Assembly: GCF_007859865.1 (NCBI RefSeq)
Contig: NZ_SJPI01000002.1
Location: forward strand, 1,260,721 to 1,324,720
Direction: 5' to 3'
Source of the DNA: Rubripirellula amarantea
Lineage (GTDB): Bacteria; Planctomycetota; Planctomycetia; Pirellulales; Pirellulaceae
DNA: 64,000 bases
Within the stretch, counting starts at the first letter, position 1. Each line of letters begins with the position of its first letter. The position numbers and the translations under genes were made by a program. This document shows positions 1 through 8,171 of this stretch, piece after piece. The notes below the pieces were generated by a model. It ran no database searches. It was not told where the DNA came from and saw only the letters and a program-made list of their open reading frames with translations.

Positions 1-1365
1 CCGAAGTCACTCAAACCATTCGAACAGCATCAAGACCCAACGATGCTTTTCAACGCAATGATTCATCCAATCCTCGGAATCGCGATGCGAGGTGCGATCT
101 GGTATCAGGGTGAATCAAACCTCAGCGACGGGGCAATCTACACCGACAAAATGAAAGCACTGATCGGCGGATGGCGTCAACTTTGGGGCCAAGGCGATTT
201 CCCTTTCTACTTTGTTCAAATTGCTCCTTACCGCTATGGCGACCTCGACCCTTCTCGCCTTCCCGAGTTCTGGGAGGCTCAGCAGGAAGCGACCGCAATT
301 GCCAACACGGGGATGGTGGTCGTCAACGACATTGCCATGCTTGATGACATTCACCCAACGAATAAGCAAGACGTTGGCAAACGACTGGCTCTACTAGCGC
401 TTAAGAATGACTACGGCAAAGGTGTCATCGCCGAAAACCCCACGATGGAATCTATGGAAATACAAGGCAACACCATCCGGATTCGGTTTGCCAACACGGG
501 GTTGGGGTTGAAAACCCGCGACGGAAAACCCGCGACTCATTTCGAGATGATCGGATCGTCGTCAGGCGGTTTTCAACCGGCAAACGTTACGATCCAAGGC
601 GACAGCGTTTTGCTCAACTCCGAAAAGGTTCAGAACCCGACCGCTTTTCGTTATTCTTGGCACAAGTTGGCTGAGCCGAACTTGACCGGTTCTACTGGAC
701 TTCCTGTGGGCGCCATGAGAGGTGGCGACTTGCCGTCCTTCTTCAAGACAGTCCCTCACAACGACGACTACCAACTCGTCTACGAACTCGACCTCTCAAA
801 GCTCTCCGCCAACATCGAGTACAACATCGATAATAGCGACGAAGTAAAGTCGTTCGATCGGATTGGATACTACTTGCAACTGGGAACATCAGATTCCGAG
901 GCCGATGAATTGTTTGTAACGATGGATGCCTTCACCGACGACGTTCAAAAAATCGGCATACCTACGATTAGCTCGGGTGCACACTTCCAACAACCGATTG
1001 TTTCGATGGACGTGTTTTCCACTTCCGGCAAAGTTACCGTTGGGACGGGGATCGAAACGGGCAATATAGAATTTTGGCCCAACAACTACGGCCCGGGCAA
1101 CTCCGCGGGTGTCGCAAAGGCGTCGTCTTCCGACTACGACTTTGGCGATCAACCGTCACCTCCCACCGACGGTTACGGGTGTATGCAAGTCCACAACACC
1201 AAAGCAGGCCAAACCATCTTTGCGGTCAACCAGTGGAAAGCGGGCGCAGGAGCCGACATCGGTATCGGCAACAGCGAAGGAAAGACGAAAGACTGGACCT
1301 TCAACTCGAACGCTTCGTCCTACAAGACCAAGCGAATGCGAATTTACGTGCGGCCAACCAAGTGA
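1..1365 (+). CDS. Sialate O-acetylesterase, C-terminal part (5' end outside window)
   Basis: The reading frame is open from base 1, so the gene starts before the window; the first ATG at 43 is internal. The visible part carries the family block GAIWYQGESN (about residues 32-41 of the visible frame) and DDIHPTNKQDVGKRLA, which supplies the catalytic Asp/His of SGNH-type sialate 9-O-acetylesterases (SASA family). The nucleophile Ser block lies outside the window. The last 200 residues form a separate beta-rich domain rich in Gly, Asn and Ser that I do not recognise. The enzyme would remove O-acetyl groups from sialic acids or other acetylated glycans and is probably exported. It converges on the sulfatase with only 2 bp between the stop codons, so no terminator separates them. 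Confidence 0.85.
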   Translation, partial: PKSLKPFEQHQDPTMLFNAMIHPILGIAMRGAIWYQGESNLSDGAIYTDKMKALIGGWRQLWGQGDFPFYFVQIAPYRYGDLDPSRLPEFWEAQQEATAIANTGMVVVNDIAMLDDIHPTNKQDVGKRLALLALKNDYGKGVIAENPTMESMEIQGNTIRIRFANTGLGLKTRDGKPATHFEMIGSSSGGFQPANVTIQGDSVLLNSEKVQNPTAFRYSWHKLAEPNLTGSTGLPVGAMRGGDLPSFFKTVPHNDDYQLVYELDLSKLSANIEYNIDNSDEVKSFDRIGYYLQLGTSDSEADELFVTMDAFTDDVQKIGIPTISSGAHFQQPIVSMDVFSTSGKVTVGTGIETGNIEFWPNNYGPGNSAGVAKASSSDYDFGDQPSPPTDGYGCMQVHNTKAGQTIFAVNQWKAGAGADIGIGNSEGKTKDWTFNSNASSYKTKRMRIYVRPTK

Positions 1366-1367
1366 GC

Positions 1368-2957
1368 TTACTGCACTGGTTCTAGCACCGGTTCCGACGA
1401 GACCTGATATTGGTCGCGAAGGCGTTGAAGCTCGCGCGTCAACTGTTCCCGCAGATCCTTGCTCTCAGGATGATCATATAGATTGTTCATCTCATGAGGA
1501 TCTGCTTCGAGGTCAAACAGGTTCCATTCATCGGTCTCGATAAAGTGAATCAGTTTGTATCGATCGGTTCGCACGCCGTCGTGTTCGGGCACGTTGTGTT
1601 CACCGCCACTCTCGTAGTAATGATAATAGAGCGATTCACGCCAGTCGCTCGGACGATGTCCCGCGTCAGATAAGATCGGCAACAACGAACGCCCTTGCAC
1701 CTCGTCGGGGATCGCAACACCCGCCACGTCTAAAAACGTGGGCGCATAGTCAATGTTCTGCACAAGCGCTTGCGGTTGTATACCGGGTTTGACTACGCCC
1801 GGCCAACGGACCATCAATGGCATTTTGAACGATTCCTCAAACATCCACCGTTTGTCGTACCAACCGTGCTCGCCAAGATAGAAGCCCTGGTCTGACGAGT
1901 AGATAACGATGGTGTTTTCGGTTAGTCCATTGTCATCGAGATAGGCCAACAAGCGTCCGACCGACTCGTCGACCGCCTTGATTGTCGATAAGTAGTTCTG
2001 CATGTACCGCTGGTACAGCCACTTAGTCAAATCAGTCCGATCACTGTACTTGCCATCTTGAAAGTCAGCGATGAACTTTTGATTGAGTGGGGCAAAGTGC
2101 TGATCCCAAGCCTGTTTTTGATCATCATTCATTCGTTGGTACTCAATGGCAAATCCCTTGTCGGGACCTGGCAAAACAATACCTTTGTGTTCCGTCGGTC
2201 GCACCTTCAAGTCGTACGTCCAGCGAAGATGGTTGGCGATCGACATTTGATTCTGGCCTAATACCGAAGACCGTGTGGAATAGTCGTCGAAAAGGCTAGC
2301 CGGTTCTGGAAACTTAACGCCGTCTAACGCCGACAGGTGTCGCAGCGCTGGTGCGAACGTACGATGCGGTGCCTTGTGCTGGCACATCAACAAGAACGGC
2401 TTTGACTTGTCACGACGGTTCAACCAATCAATCGCTTTGTCGGTTACCAAATCGGTTGCGTACCCATTTTCTCGATGTCGTTTTCCGTCCATCGTAAGAA
2501 AGTCGGGATTGTAATAGCTGCCTTGCCCCGGAAAGATCTCCCAGTGGTCAAAGCCTTTAGGCGTTCCACCCAAATGCCACTTCCCGATGATCGAGGTGGA
2601 ATAGCCGACCTGGCCCAGATCTTTGTGGAAACACCATTGGTCGCCGTCAAAGCGGTCGCTGTTTTGTCGAAAGCCATTCACGTGGGAATGCTTCCCCGTC
2701 AAAATGCAGGCTCTCGATGGCCCACATATCGAATTGGCACAAAAAGAGTTTTCAAAGAGAGCGCCTTCTCGAGCAATACGATCGAGATTGGGAGTCGGAG
2801 CAATGTCCTTGAACCGTCCGCCGTAGGCCGAGATGGCTTCTAACGCGTGATCGTCAGAAAACACAAACAGGATATTTGGCCGAGCGTCCGGTTTCTCAGC
2901 GGCAAGCAACTGCGAGGCAACGATCGACAACACAACGAGAATCAATACATGTCTCAC
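1368..2957 (-). CDS. Secreted sulfatase, N-acetylglucosamine-6-sulfatase/mucin-desulfating type
   Basis: Type I formylglycine sulfatase of about 529 residues. Visible features are a signal peptide (hydrophobic HVLILVVLSIVASQLLAA), the metal-binding FVFSDDHAL, the active-site signature CGPSRACILTG whose Cys becomes formylglycine, IGKWHLGG, and YSSDQGFYLGEHGWYDKRW for the second metal and His. I prefer the GTG at 2957, which is preceded by GGAG about 10 nt upstream and begins directly at the signal peptide; an upstream GTG at 2993 has no ribosome site. It is last in a minus-strand set with a symporter, NagB/PIG-L and ROK kinase. That setting fits a 6-sulfated amino sugar as substrate; substrate is inference. 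Confidence 0.88.
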   Translation of the reverse strand: MRHVLILVVLSIVASQLLAAEKPDARPNILFVFSDDHALEAISAYGGRFKDIAPTPNLDRIAREGALFENSFCANSICGPSRACILTGKHSHVNGFRQNSDRFDGDQWCFHKDLGQVGYSTSIIGKWHLGGTPKGFDHWEIFPGQGSYYNPDFLTMDGKRHRENGYATDLVTDKAIDWLNRRDKSKPFLLMCQHKAPHRTFAPALRHLSALDGVKFPEPASLFDDYSTRSSVLGQNQMSIANHLRWTYDLKVRPTEHKGIVLPGPDKGFAIEYQRMNDDQKQAWDQHFAPLNQKFIADFQDGKYSDRTDLTKWLYQRYMQNYLSTIKAVDESVGRLLAYLDDNGLTENTIVIYSSDQGFYLGEHGWYDKRWMFEESFKMPLMVRWPGVVKPGIQPQALVQNIDYAPTFLDVAGVAIPDEVQGRSLLPILSDAGHRPSDWRESLYYHYYESGGEHNVPEHDGVRTDRYKLIHFIETDEWNLFDLEADPHEMNNLYDHPESKDLREQLTRELQRLRDQYQVSSEPVLEPVQ

Positions 2958-3029
2958 AGAAATCAAACTCCAAGGGTGATACAGAAATGCCACAGATACA
3001 ACGAACGTTCTGCTTGAACCACAAGAACA

Positions 3030-4892
3030 CTATTTAGGACTACCGGCCGTTTCGTCAGATTGCGTGAGCCGACGCACTAGGATCGCGACAATGATCGAGA
3101 ACACTAACGCAAACGCACCGCAGGTAAATGCCGCGGCGTAGTGACCGAAGATTAGGTTTCCAATTCCGGGTAGCACCGAATAGACAATTCCGGTGGCGCA
3201 AATCGCCGCAAGCAAGGACATCACGAGGTCCTGGTCCACATTCACGCCGGGATTGCGTTCGGCGACTGGTTTCCAAAACGGGCCTCCGGGACGCACCTTT
3301 CGATAAAACGCATCCAGCGTGCTGTCGCTTTCCGGCGGAGTCAAGAATGTCACCAATACCCACAACACGATCGTTAGCAAAGCAACGAAAAACATTTTGA
3401 CCTCCGGTCCTGGTGCGTCCATGCCCATCGCACTGAAGGCAGGTCCTACTGAGATGAAAAACACCAGCGAACCAAACATCGAGACAATTTCACTCCAAGC
3501 ATTGATTCGCCACCAAAACCAACGCAGCATGAAGACAGCGCCAGTGCCCGCGCCGAGCGCCAGCAGTAATTGCCATGCTGCATCGACCGACTTGCCAAAC
3601 ATCAACACCGACGCGACACCGCCTCCGATTAAGACAATCAGCGACGCAAACCGCGAGGCCTTGGTTAATTGACGTTCCGTGGCCTCGGGGCGTAAAAAAC
3701 GTTGATAGACGTCGCGAACAAGATACGACGCTCCCCAGTTCATTTGGGTGCTTAAGGTTGACATGAATGCGGCGAAAAACGTGACCGTCAACAAGCCCCG
3801 CAAACCCGCCGGACTCAAATCGCGCATCACTCGGGGAAAGCCGACTCCCGAGTCAAAAGCAGGATCCGCTAACTCACCTTGCCGTAAATCCGGGTACATC
3901 GCCAAGGCTGCCAGCGCCACGATTAACCAGGGCCATGGACGAACGCAATAGTGAGCGATCTGAAACCAAAGGGTCGCCAACAACGAATGCCGCTCGTCCT
4001 TGCAAGACGCCATCCGTTGGACCACGTATCCGCCACCGCCGGGTTCGGCACCGGGATACCAAGTGGCCCACCACTGCACCAGCAACAAGAGCAGGAACAC
4101 GTGCACCGGCATCCACGCGTTTTCGCCCGTGAAGTCAGGAATCAAATCGAAAGCGGCAGTGCCGCCCTCGCCAAAATTCTCGACCACTCGTGCTTCCAGT
4201 TCCCGAGCGCCGCCAAAATGTCCGATCGCCAACCACGCTAGCGCCGCGCAACCGAACATGGCCAAGCAGAACTGCAACGCATCTGCGACCGCAACACCCC
4301 ACATGCCCGACATCATCCCGTACACACCCACTAACGCAAGCGTCGCAAAGATGATGATCCACGGTCGATATGCGAGAGCGCTTTCACCAAAAAGCGATAC
4401 TTCTAGGCTCGATGCAGGAACCTGGTATAGGATCGTCTCGTTCAACACCGTGTACATCGCTGACGTGACCCATCCGATAATGATTGGATTAACGATCATC
4501 GAGATGTAGATCGCGCGTGAACCGCGAAGCAACGCTGCTGGCTTCCCCGAGTAACGCATCTCAACAAGCTCGACGTCGGTCATCACTCCGGAACGACGCC
4601 ACAACCTCGAGTAGATAAAGACGGTTACCATTCCGCCGAGCGCGAATGACCACCAAACCCAGTTACCCGCTAAGCCGTGCTGGATCGTTAGCCCGGTTAC
4701 CGCGAGCGGCGTATCGGCGGCGAACGTGGTCGCCACCATCGACGTGCCAGCGACCCACCAGGGGAGCGATCGTCCCGAGATGAAGTATTCTGAAATGTCC
4801 TTGCTGGCTCGCGATCGAAACCACAAACCAATTCCGATCGTGACCACGAAGTAGGCGGCTATCACAACGTAGTCAATCGTTGTCAAAATCAT
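3030..4892 (-). CDS. Sodium:solute symporter (SSS family)
   Basis: A 620-residue polytopic membrane protein with a typical SSS start: TM1, then SRASKDISEYFISGRSLPWW and GTSMVATTFAADTPLAVTG. About 13-14 hydrophobic segments follow, including YFVVTIGIGLWF and IIIFATLALVGVYGMM. The family uses the sodium gradient to import sugars, sialic acid or other organic solutes. The ATG at 4892 has AGGAAG about 10 nt upstream. It lies 69 bp after the NagB/PIG-L fusion and 72 bp before the sulfatase, so it probably imports the amino sugar released by this locus. The exact substrate cannot be read from the sequence. Confidence 0.9.
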   Translation of the reverse strand: MILTTIDYVVIAAYFVVTIGIGLWFRSRASKDISEYFISGRSLPWWVAGTSMVATTFAADTPLAVTGLTIQHGLAGNWVWWSFALGGMVTVFIYSRLWRRSGVMTDVELVEMRYSGKPAALLRGSRAIYISMIVNPIIIGWVTSAMYTVLNETILYQVPASSLEVSLFGESALAYRPWIIIFATLALVGVYGMMSGMWGVAVADALQFCLAMFGCAALAWLAIGHFGGARELEARVVENFGEGGTAAFDLIPDFTGENAWMPVHVFLLLLLVQWWATWYPGAEPGGGGYVVQRMASCKDERHSLLATLWFQIAHYCVRPWPWLIVALAALAMYPDLRQGELADPAFDSGVGFPRVMRDLSPAGLRGLLTVTFFAAFMSTLSTQMNWGASYLVRDVYQRFLRPEATERQLTKASRFASLIVLIGGGVASVLMFGKSVDAAWQLLLALGAGTGAVFMLRWFWWRINAWSEIVSMFGSLVFFISVGPAFSAMGMDAPGPEVKMFFVALLTIVLWVLVTFLTPPESDSTLDAFYRKVRPGGPFWKPVAERNPGVNVDQDLVMSLLAAICATGIVYSVLPGIGNLIFGHYAAAFTCGAFALVFSIIVAILVRRLTQSDETAGSPK

Positions 4893-4961
4893 CGAGTGGA
4901 GCTTCCTTGAGTTGCGATTACGATTGCCTCGGCCAGTTTCATTCGGCTTTGCTCAACGGAC

Positions 4962-6902
4962 TTAGTCGCGTTTCCAGCGAACGAAGCCTTCCATCGCTTG
5001 ATATTGAGCCATCCCCAAGGCATCGTAGACTCTTGCGGTGTCAGCGTTTCGAGCCTCCGCACGCTGCCAGAATTCTCGCATGTCCGATCCAGGAAACATT
5101 GCTCGATCTTTCTGCGATTCGTGTTTGAAGATGGCGACGCGTTTCTTATCGACCTCTTGAGGACTCAACGGAACGGCCATCTCGATTTCGTGCGGTCCCC
5201 ATTCTTGCCATGCACCTCGATACAGCCACACATCGCAGGACTTCATCCAATCGTCATTCTGACATTCACGACAGGCTTTGAAGATGATGTCGAGACACGT
5301 TCGATGCGTTCCATGCGGGTCCGACAGATCGCCGGCGGCATAAATTTGGTGTGGTTGGATCTCTCGCATCAAATCAACCGTCAATTGGACGTCCTTCTCC
5401 GTGACATGCCCTTTCTGGACACGACCGGTTTCGTAAAACGGAAGATTCATGAAGTGCAATTTTTCCTCGGGGATACCACACACCCGGGCTCCGGCAATGG
5501 CTTCGCCGCGGCGGATCAACCCTTTGATTCGGCGCACTTCGTCACTGTCGACCTGGTTGGGATCTTTGTTTCGAAGCGACTGGGTGATTGCCGAATCAAG
5601 CTCGTCAATCCGCGGGCTACTGATGCTGAACTCTTCGCAGTACTGAGTGATAAAGTCAGCAAACCGAAGCGCGTCGTCGTCGAACACCGCGATATTGCCG
5701 GAGGTCTGATAAGCAACGTGCACATCGTGGCCCTGGCCAGCCAAACGGATCAGGGTTCCGCCCATCGAAACGACGTCGTCGTCGGGATGCGGAGAAAACG
5801 CGAGGATCCTTTTCGGGAATACATCATCGCCCACCGAAGGGCGGTCACCCGCTTGTTTAGCGTGTTCGGGTTTGCCCGCCGGCCAACCCGTGATCGTCGC
5901 TTGCAGTTGCCGGAAAACTTGCAAGTTGATTTCATAGGCGCTTCCATACTCGGCCAACAATCCTTGCAGACCATGTTGGTTGTAATGAGCGTCCGTCAAC
6001 ATCAAGATGGGTTTACCGACTTCTTGAGACAACCCGATCACCGCTCGGCGAACCATCGCCCGATCCCACACCACATCACCACAGGACCAAGGTGCGATCA
6101 CATGCGATAGTGCCGAAGCTGCACCACTGTCGATGATAAATTCGGCTTGATCGTGCAATTGAAGAAACGTCGCAGGCACGGAAGGATCGACGCCACCTTC
6201 GATGGTGCGAGCAACGATGCTCGCTTTGTTGTCTCCAAACGCGAGCAGTAGAATTCGACGAGCCTCCATGATGGTGCCGACGCCCATCGTGATGGCCCGT
6301 CGCGGCACATTCTCGATCCCAAAAAAATCGCTAGCGGCATCCGTTCGCGTCACGTTGTCAAGCGTGATCATTCGTGTCCGCGACCTGAGATCTGATCCGG
6401 GCTCATTAAACCCAATATGGCCGGTCCGGTTGATGCCTAATACTTGAATGTCGATTCCACCCGCTTCCGCGATCATACCTTCGTAACGACGACAGAAATC
6501 GGCAACCTGTTCCGTAGCCAGCGTACCATCGGGTATGTGGATATTCTCGGGACGCATGTCGATGTGACTGAACAAGTTTTCGTTCATGAATCGAACGTAA
6601 CTCTGCGGGCCATCAGGCTCCATTGGCAAGTACTCGTCCAAATTGAACGTCGTCACGTTGGCAAACGAAAGCCCTTCCTCGCGATGCATTCGGACGAGTT
6701 CGACATAGACATCAATAGGCGACGATCCCGCAACCAGTCCCAAAACGCAAGTCTTGCCTTGTGATGCTCGTGTCCGAATCAACGACGCAATCTCGGTCGC
6801 CACGGCTGAACTGGCGCTCTTGGAATCGGCAAAGATGCGGAAAGCGATACTTCCGGGTTGGTCACCGTCTCGCTCGGTCACGTTTGAATCTTGAAACGAC
6901 AT
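4962..6902 (-). CDS. nagB: Glucosamine-6-phosphate deaminase fused to PIG-L/LmbE deacetylase
   Basis: About 646 residues. Residues 20-265 are a NagB isomerase/deaminase: FNLDEYLPM holds the family's general-base Asp, and TGHIGFNEPGS holds the His and Glu of the catalytic triad. The position of the triad Asp (Asp141 in E. coli NagB, as VDGH) is Thr here (RTGH). Residues about 370-600 are a PIG-L N-deacetylase: FSPHPDDDVVSMGGTL (metal-binding HPDD) and DPHGTHRTC (HxxH). The ATG at 6902 leaves 8 bp after the ROK kinase stop; the longer TTG-started frame at 6974 would overlap that gene. Long NagB-PIG-L proteins are known in Bacteroidetes and planctomycetes. Inference: GlcNAc-6-P deacetylation and GlcN-6-P deamination in one chain. 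Confidence 0.88.
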   Translation of the reverse strand: MSFQDSNVTERDGDQPGSIAFRIFADSKSASSAVATEIASLIRTRASQGKTCVLGLVAGSSPIDVYVELVRMHREEGLSFANVTTFNLDEYLPMEPDGPQSYVRFMNENLFSHIDMRPENIHIPDGTLATEQVADFCRRYEGMIAEAGGIDIQVLGINRTGHIGFNEPGSDLRSRTRMITLDNVTRTDAASDFFGIENVPRRAITMGVGTIMEARRILLLAFGDNKASIVARTIEGGVDPSVPATFLQLHDQAEFIIDSGAASALSHVIAPWSCGDVVWDRAMVRRAVIGLSQEVGKPILMLTDAHYNQHGLQGLLAEYGSAYEINLQVFRQLQATITGWPAGKPEHAKQAGDRPSVGDDVFPKRILAFSPHPDDDVVSMGGTLIRLAGQGHDVHVAYQTSGNIAVFDDDALRFADFITQYCEEFSISSPRIDELDSAITQSLRNKDPNQVDSDEVRRIKGLIRRGEAIAGARVCGIPEEKLHFMNLPFYETGRVQKGHVTEKDVQLTVDLMREIQPHQIYAAGDLSDPHGTHRTCLDIIFKACRECQNDDWMKSCDVWLYRGAWQEWGPHEIEMAVPLSPQEVDKKRVAIFKHESQKDRAMFPGSDMREFWQRAEARNADTARVYDALGMAQYQAMEGFVRWKRD

Positions 6903-6910
6903 TGCAGAAT

Positions 6911-7999
6911 TCACGTTCCTTGCTCCGCGAATGAGGTGGTGTTCTTCAACAGGCTCGACGATGCTGCATCCCAAGCTTCCGACGACGTCTCTCGGGCCTG
7001 CTCAGCGAACAAGGCGGCTCCGATCACTCCCGCATCCTTGCCCAGCGTGGCAAACTCGATGTGCAAGTGCTCGCCGACTTGCACCAACGATTGCTTGACC
7101 ACCGTTTGTCGGACAACGTCCAAGAACCGTAGCCCAACCGTCGATTCCGGACCTCCGAAATCCATCGCACCGCCGAACAAGACGTAGGATGGATCAGCGA
7201 TATGGCAAAGGATAGACACTGCATGCCCGACATACCGAGCGGTTTGGCAAACGATTTCGACTGCGGTTGCGTCGCCCTGTTCGGCAGCTTGAGCAATCAG
7301 GTACGGACTCAAGTCATCGATGTCTTGATGAAGCACACTGCCCGGATTGTCTCGCAGCATTTCCTTAGCAATCCTAACGACACCACCGGCACCGGCGTAG
7401 GCTTCGACGTGCCCGCGCTTGCCGCAACCGCAAAGCCAAGCATGGTCGGCAGCATCGATCACGACGTGTCCTAGTTCGCCGCCGATCCCCGAATCGCCGC
7501 AATGAGGAACGCCGTTGAGAAGCAGTCCACAACCAATTCCGGTACCAAGCGTCACCAAGGCTAACGAGCGACCGTCAAGATCGCGAGCCTTGTACTCGGC
7601 AAGGGCCGCCGCGTTGGCATCGTTCAACAACACCACTGGCTTCTCGAGGATTCGCGTTGCGACGTCGGTGAGTGAAACATTCGTCCACGCAGACAAATTG
7701 GCCACTTCCCGTAGCTCATCCACGTCCGGGGCAAGCACTCCGGGGGCAGCCAAGCCAGCCGCTTGCAGTTGATCGAACTGGTACCCCAAAGTCTCGATTT
7801 GGCGTTTCGCAAAGGACAGGGCAAACTCAAACACCTCTCGCGGTCCTAGGAAGTCTTTCGTCAGCACCTGTTCCAGCGCGACGATCTTTTCTTCACGAAC
7901 CAAGGCAAGCTTGATCGACGTTCCACCTAGATCGATGCCCAGATAAATGGGTGCGTTCCGATTCGCATCTAATTCGGTCGCGGCGTTAGATTCAGACAC
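6911..7999 (-). CDS. ROK family sugar kinase (probable N-acetylglucosamine/glucose kinase)
   Basis: 362 residues with the ROK N-terminal phosphate loop LGIDLGGTSIKLAL, a second phosphate segment VTLGTGIGCGLLLNG, and the zinc/ROK signature GELGHVVID followed by CGCGKRGHVEAYAG. The usual third cysteine (GCxE) is replaced by His (GHVE), which can still bind zinc. The product phosphorylates a hexose or N-acetylhexosamine. It is the first gene of the minus-strand set and precedes the NagB/PIG-L gene by 8 bp, so GlcNAc or a related amino sugar is the likely substrate. The start is GTG at 7999 with no clear ribosome site; a nested inverted repeat lies 31 bp upstream. Confidence 0.88.
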   Translation of the reverse strand: MSESNAATELDANRNAPIYLGIDLGGTSIKLALVREEKIVALEQVLTKDFLGPREVFEFALSFAKRQIETLGYQFDQLQAAGLAAPGVLAPDVDELREVANLSAWTNVSLTDVATRILEKPVVLLNDANAAALAEYKARDLDGRSLALVTLGTGIGCGLLLNGVPHCGDSGIGGELGHVVIDAADHAWLCGCGKRGHVEAYAGAGGVVRIAKEMLRDNPGSVLHQDIDDLSPYLIAQAAEQGDATAVEIVCQTARYVGHAVSILCHIADPSYVLFGGAMDFGGPESTVGLRFLDVVRQTVVKQSLVQVGEHLHIEFATLGKDAGVIGAALFAEQARETSSEAWDAASSSLLKNTTSFAEQGT

Positions 8000-8030
8000 G
8001 AGAGAGCATTTACCTGGCGAGGTTGTAAGT

Positions 8031-8070
8031 CAAGATTCACGTGTAGAAACAGCACGTTGCACGAATCTTG
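8031..8070. promoter_or_regulatory. Nested inverted repeat upstream of the ROK/NagB operon
   Basis: CAAGATTC (8031-8038) pairs with GAATCTTG (8063-8070), and inside it ACGTG (8039-8043) pairs with CACGT (8053-8057). A TGCAC bulge makes one side five bases longer. It lies 31 bp upstream of the ROK kinase start and between divergent genes. It could be an operator for an amino-sugar repressor or a 5' leader hairpin; no regulator gene is adjacent. Confidence 0.4.
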
Positions 8071-8171
8071 CGTGAAGCGTGGCCGCTAGCACCACATTCA
8101 AACGCAAACAAATTATAGTTATCGCTATCCCGCAGGCCCACGGTGTTTTCCACAAAGCAGCTCCGCAATTC

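Noticed and set aside
6903-6974. Upstream extension of NagB/PIG-L from TTG 6974
   Set aside because: It overlaps the ROK kinase coding end; the ATG at 6902 is cleaner.
8079-8171. GTG start for the membrane-phosphatase fusion
   Set aside because: No ribosome site, and the added 31 residues look like untranslated leader next to the inverted repeat.
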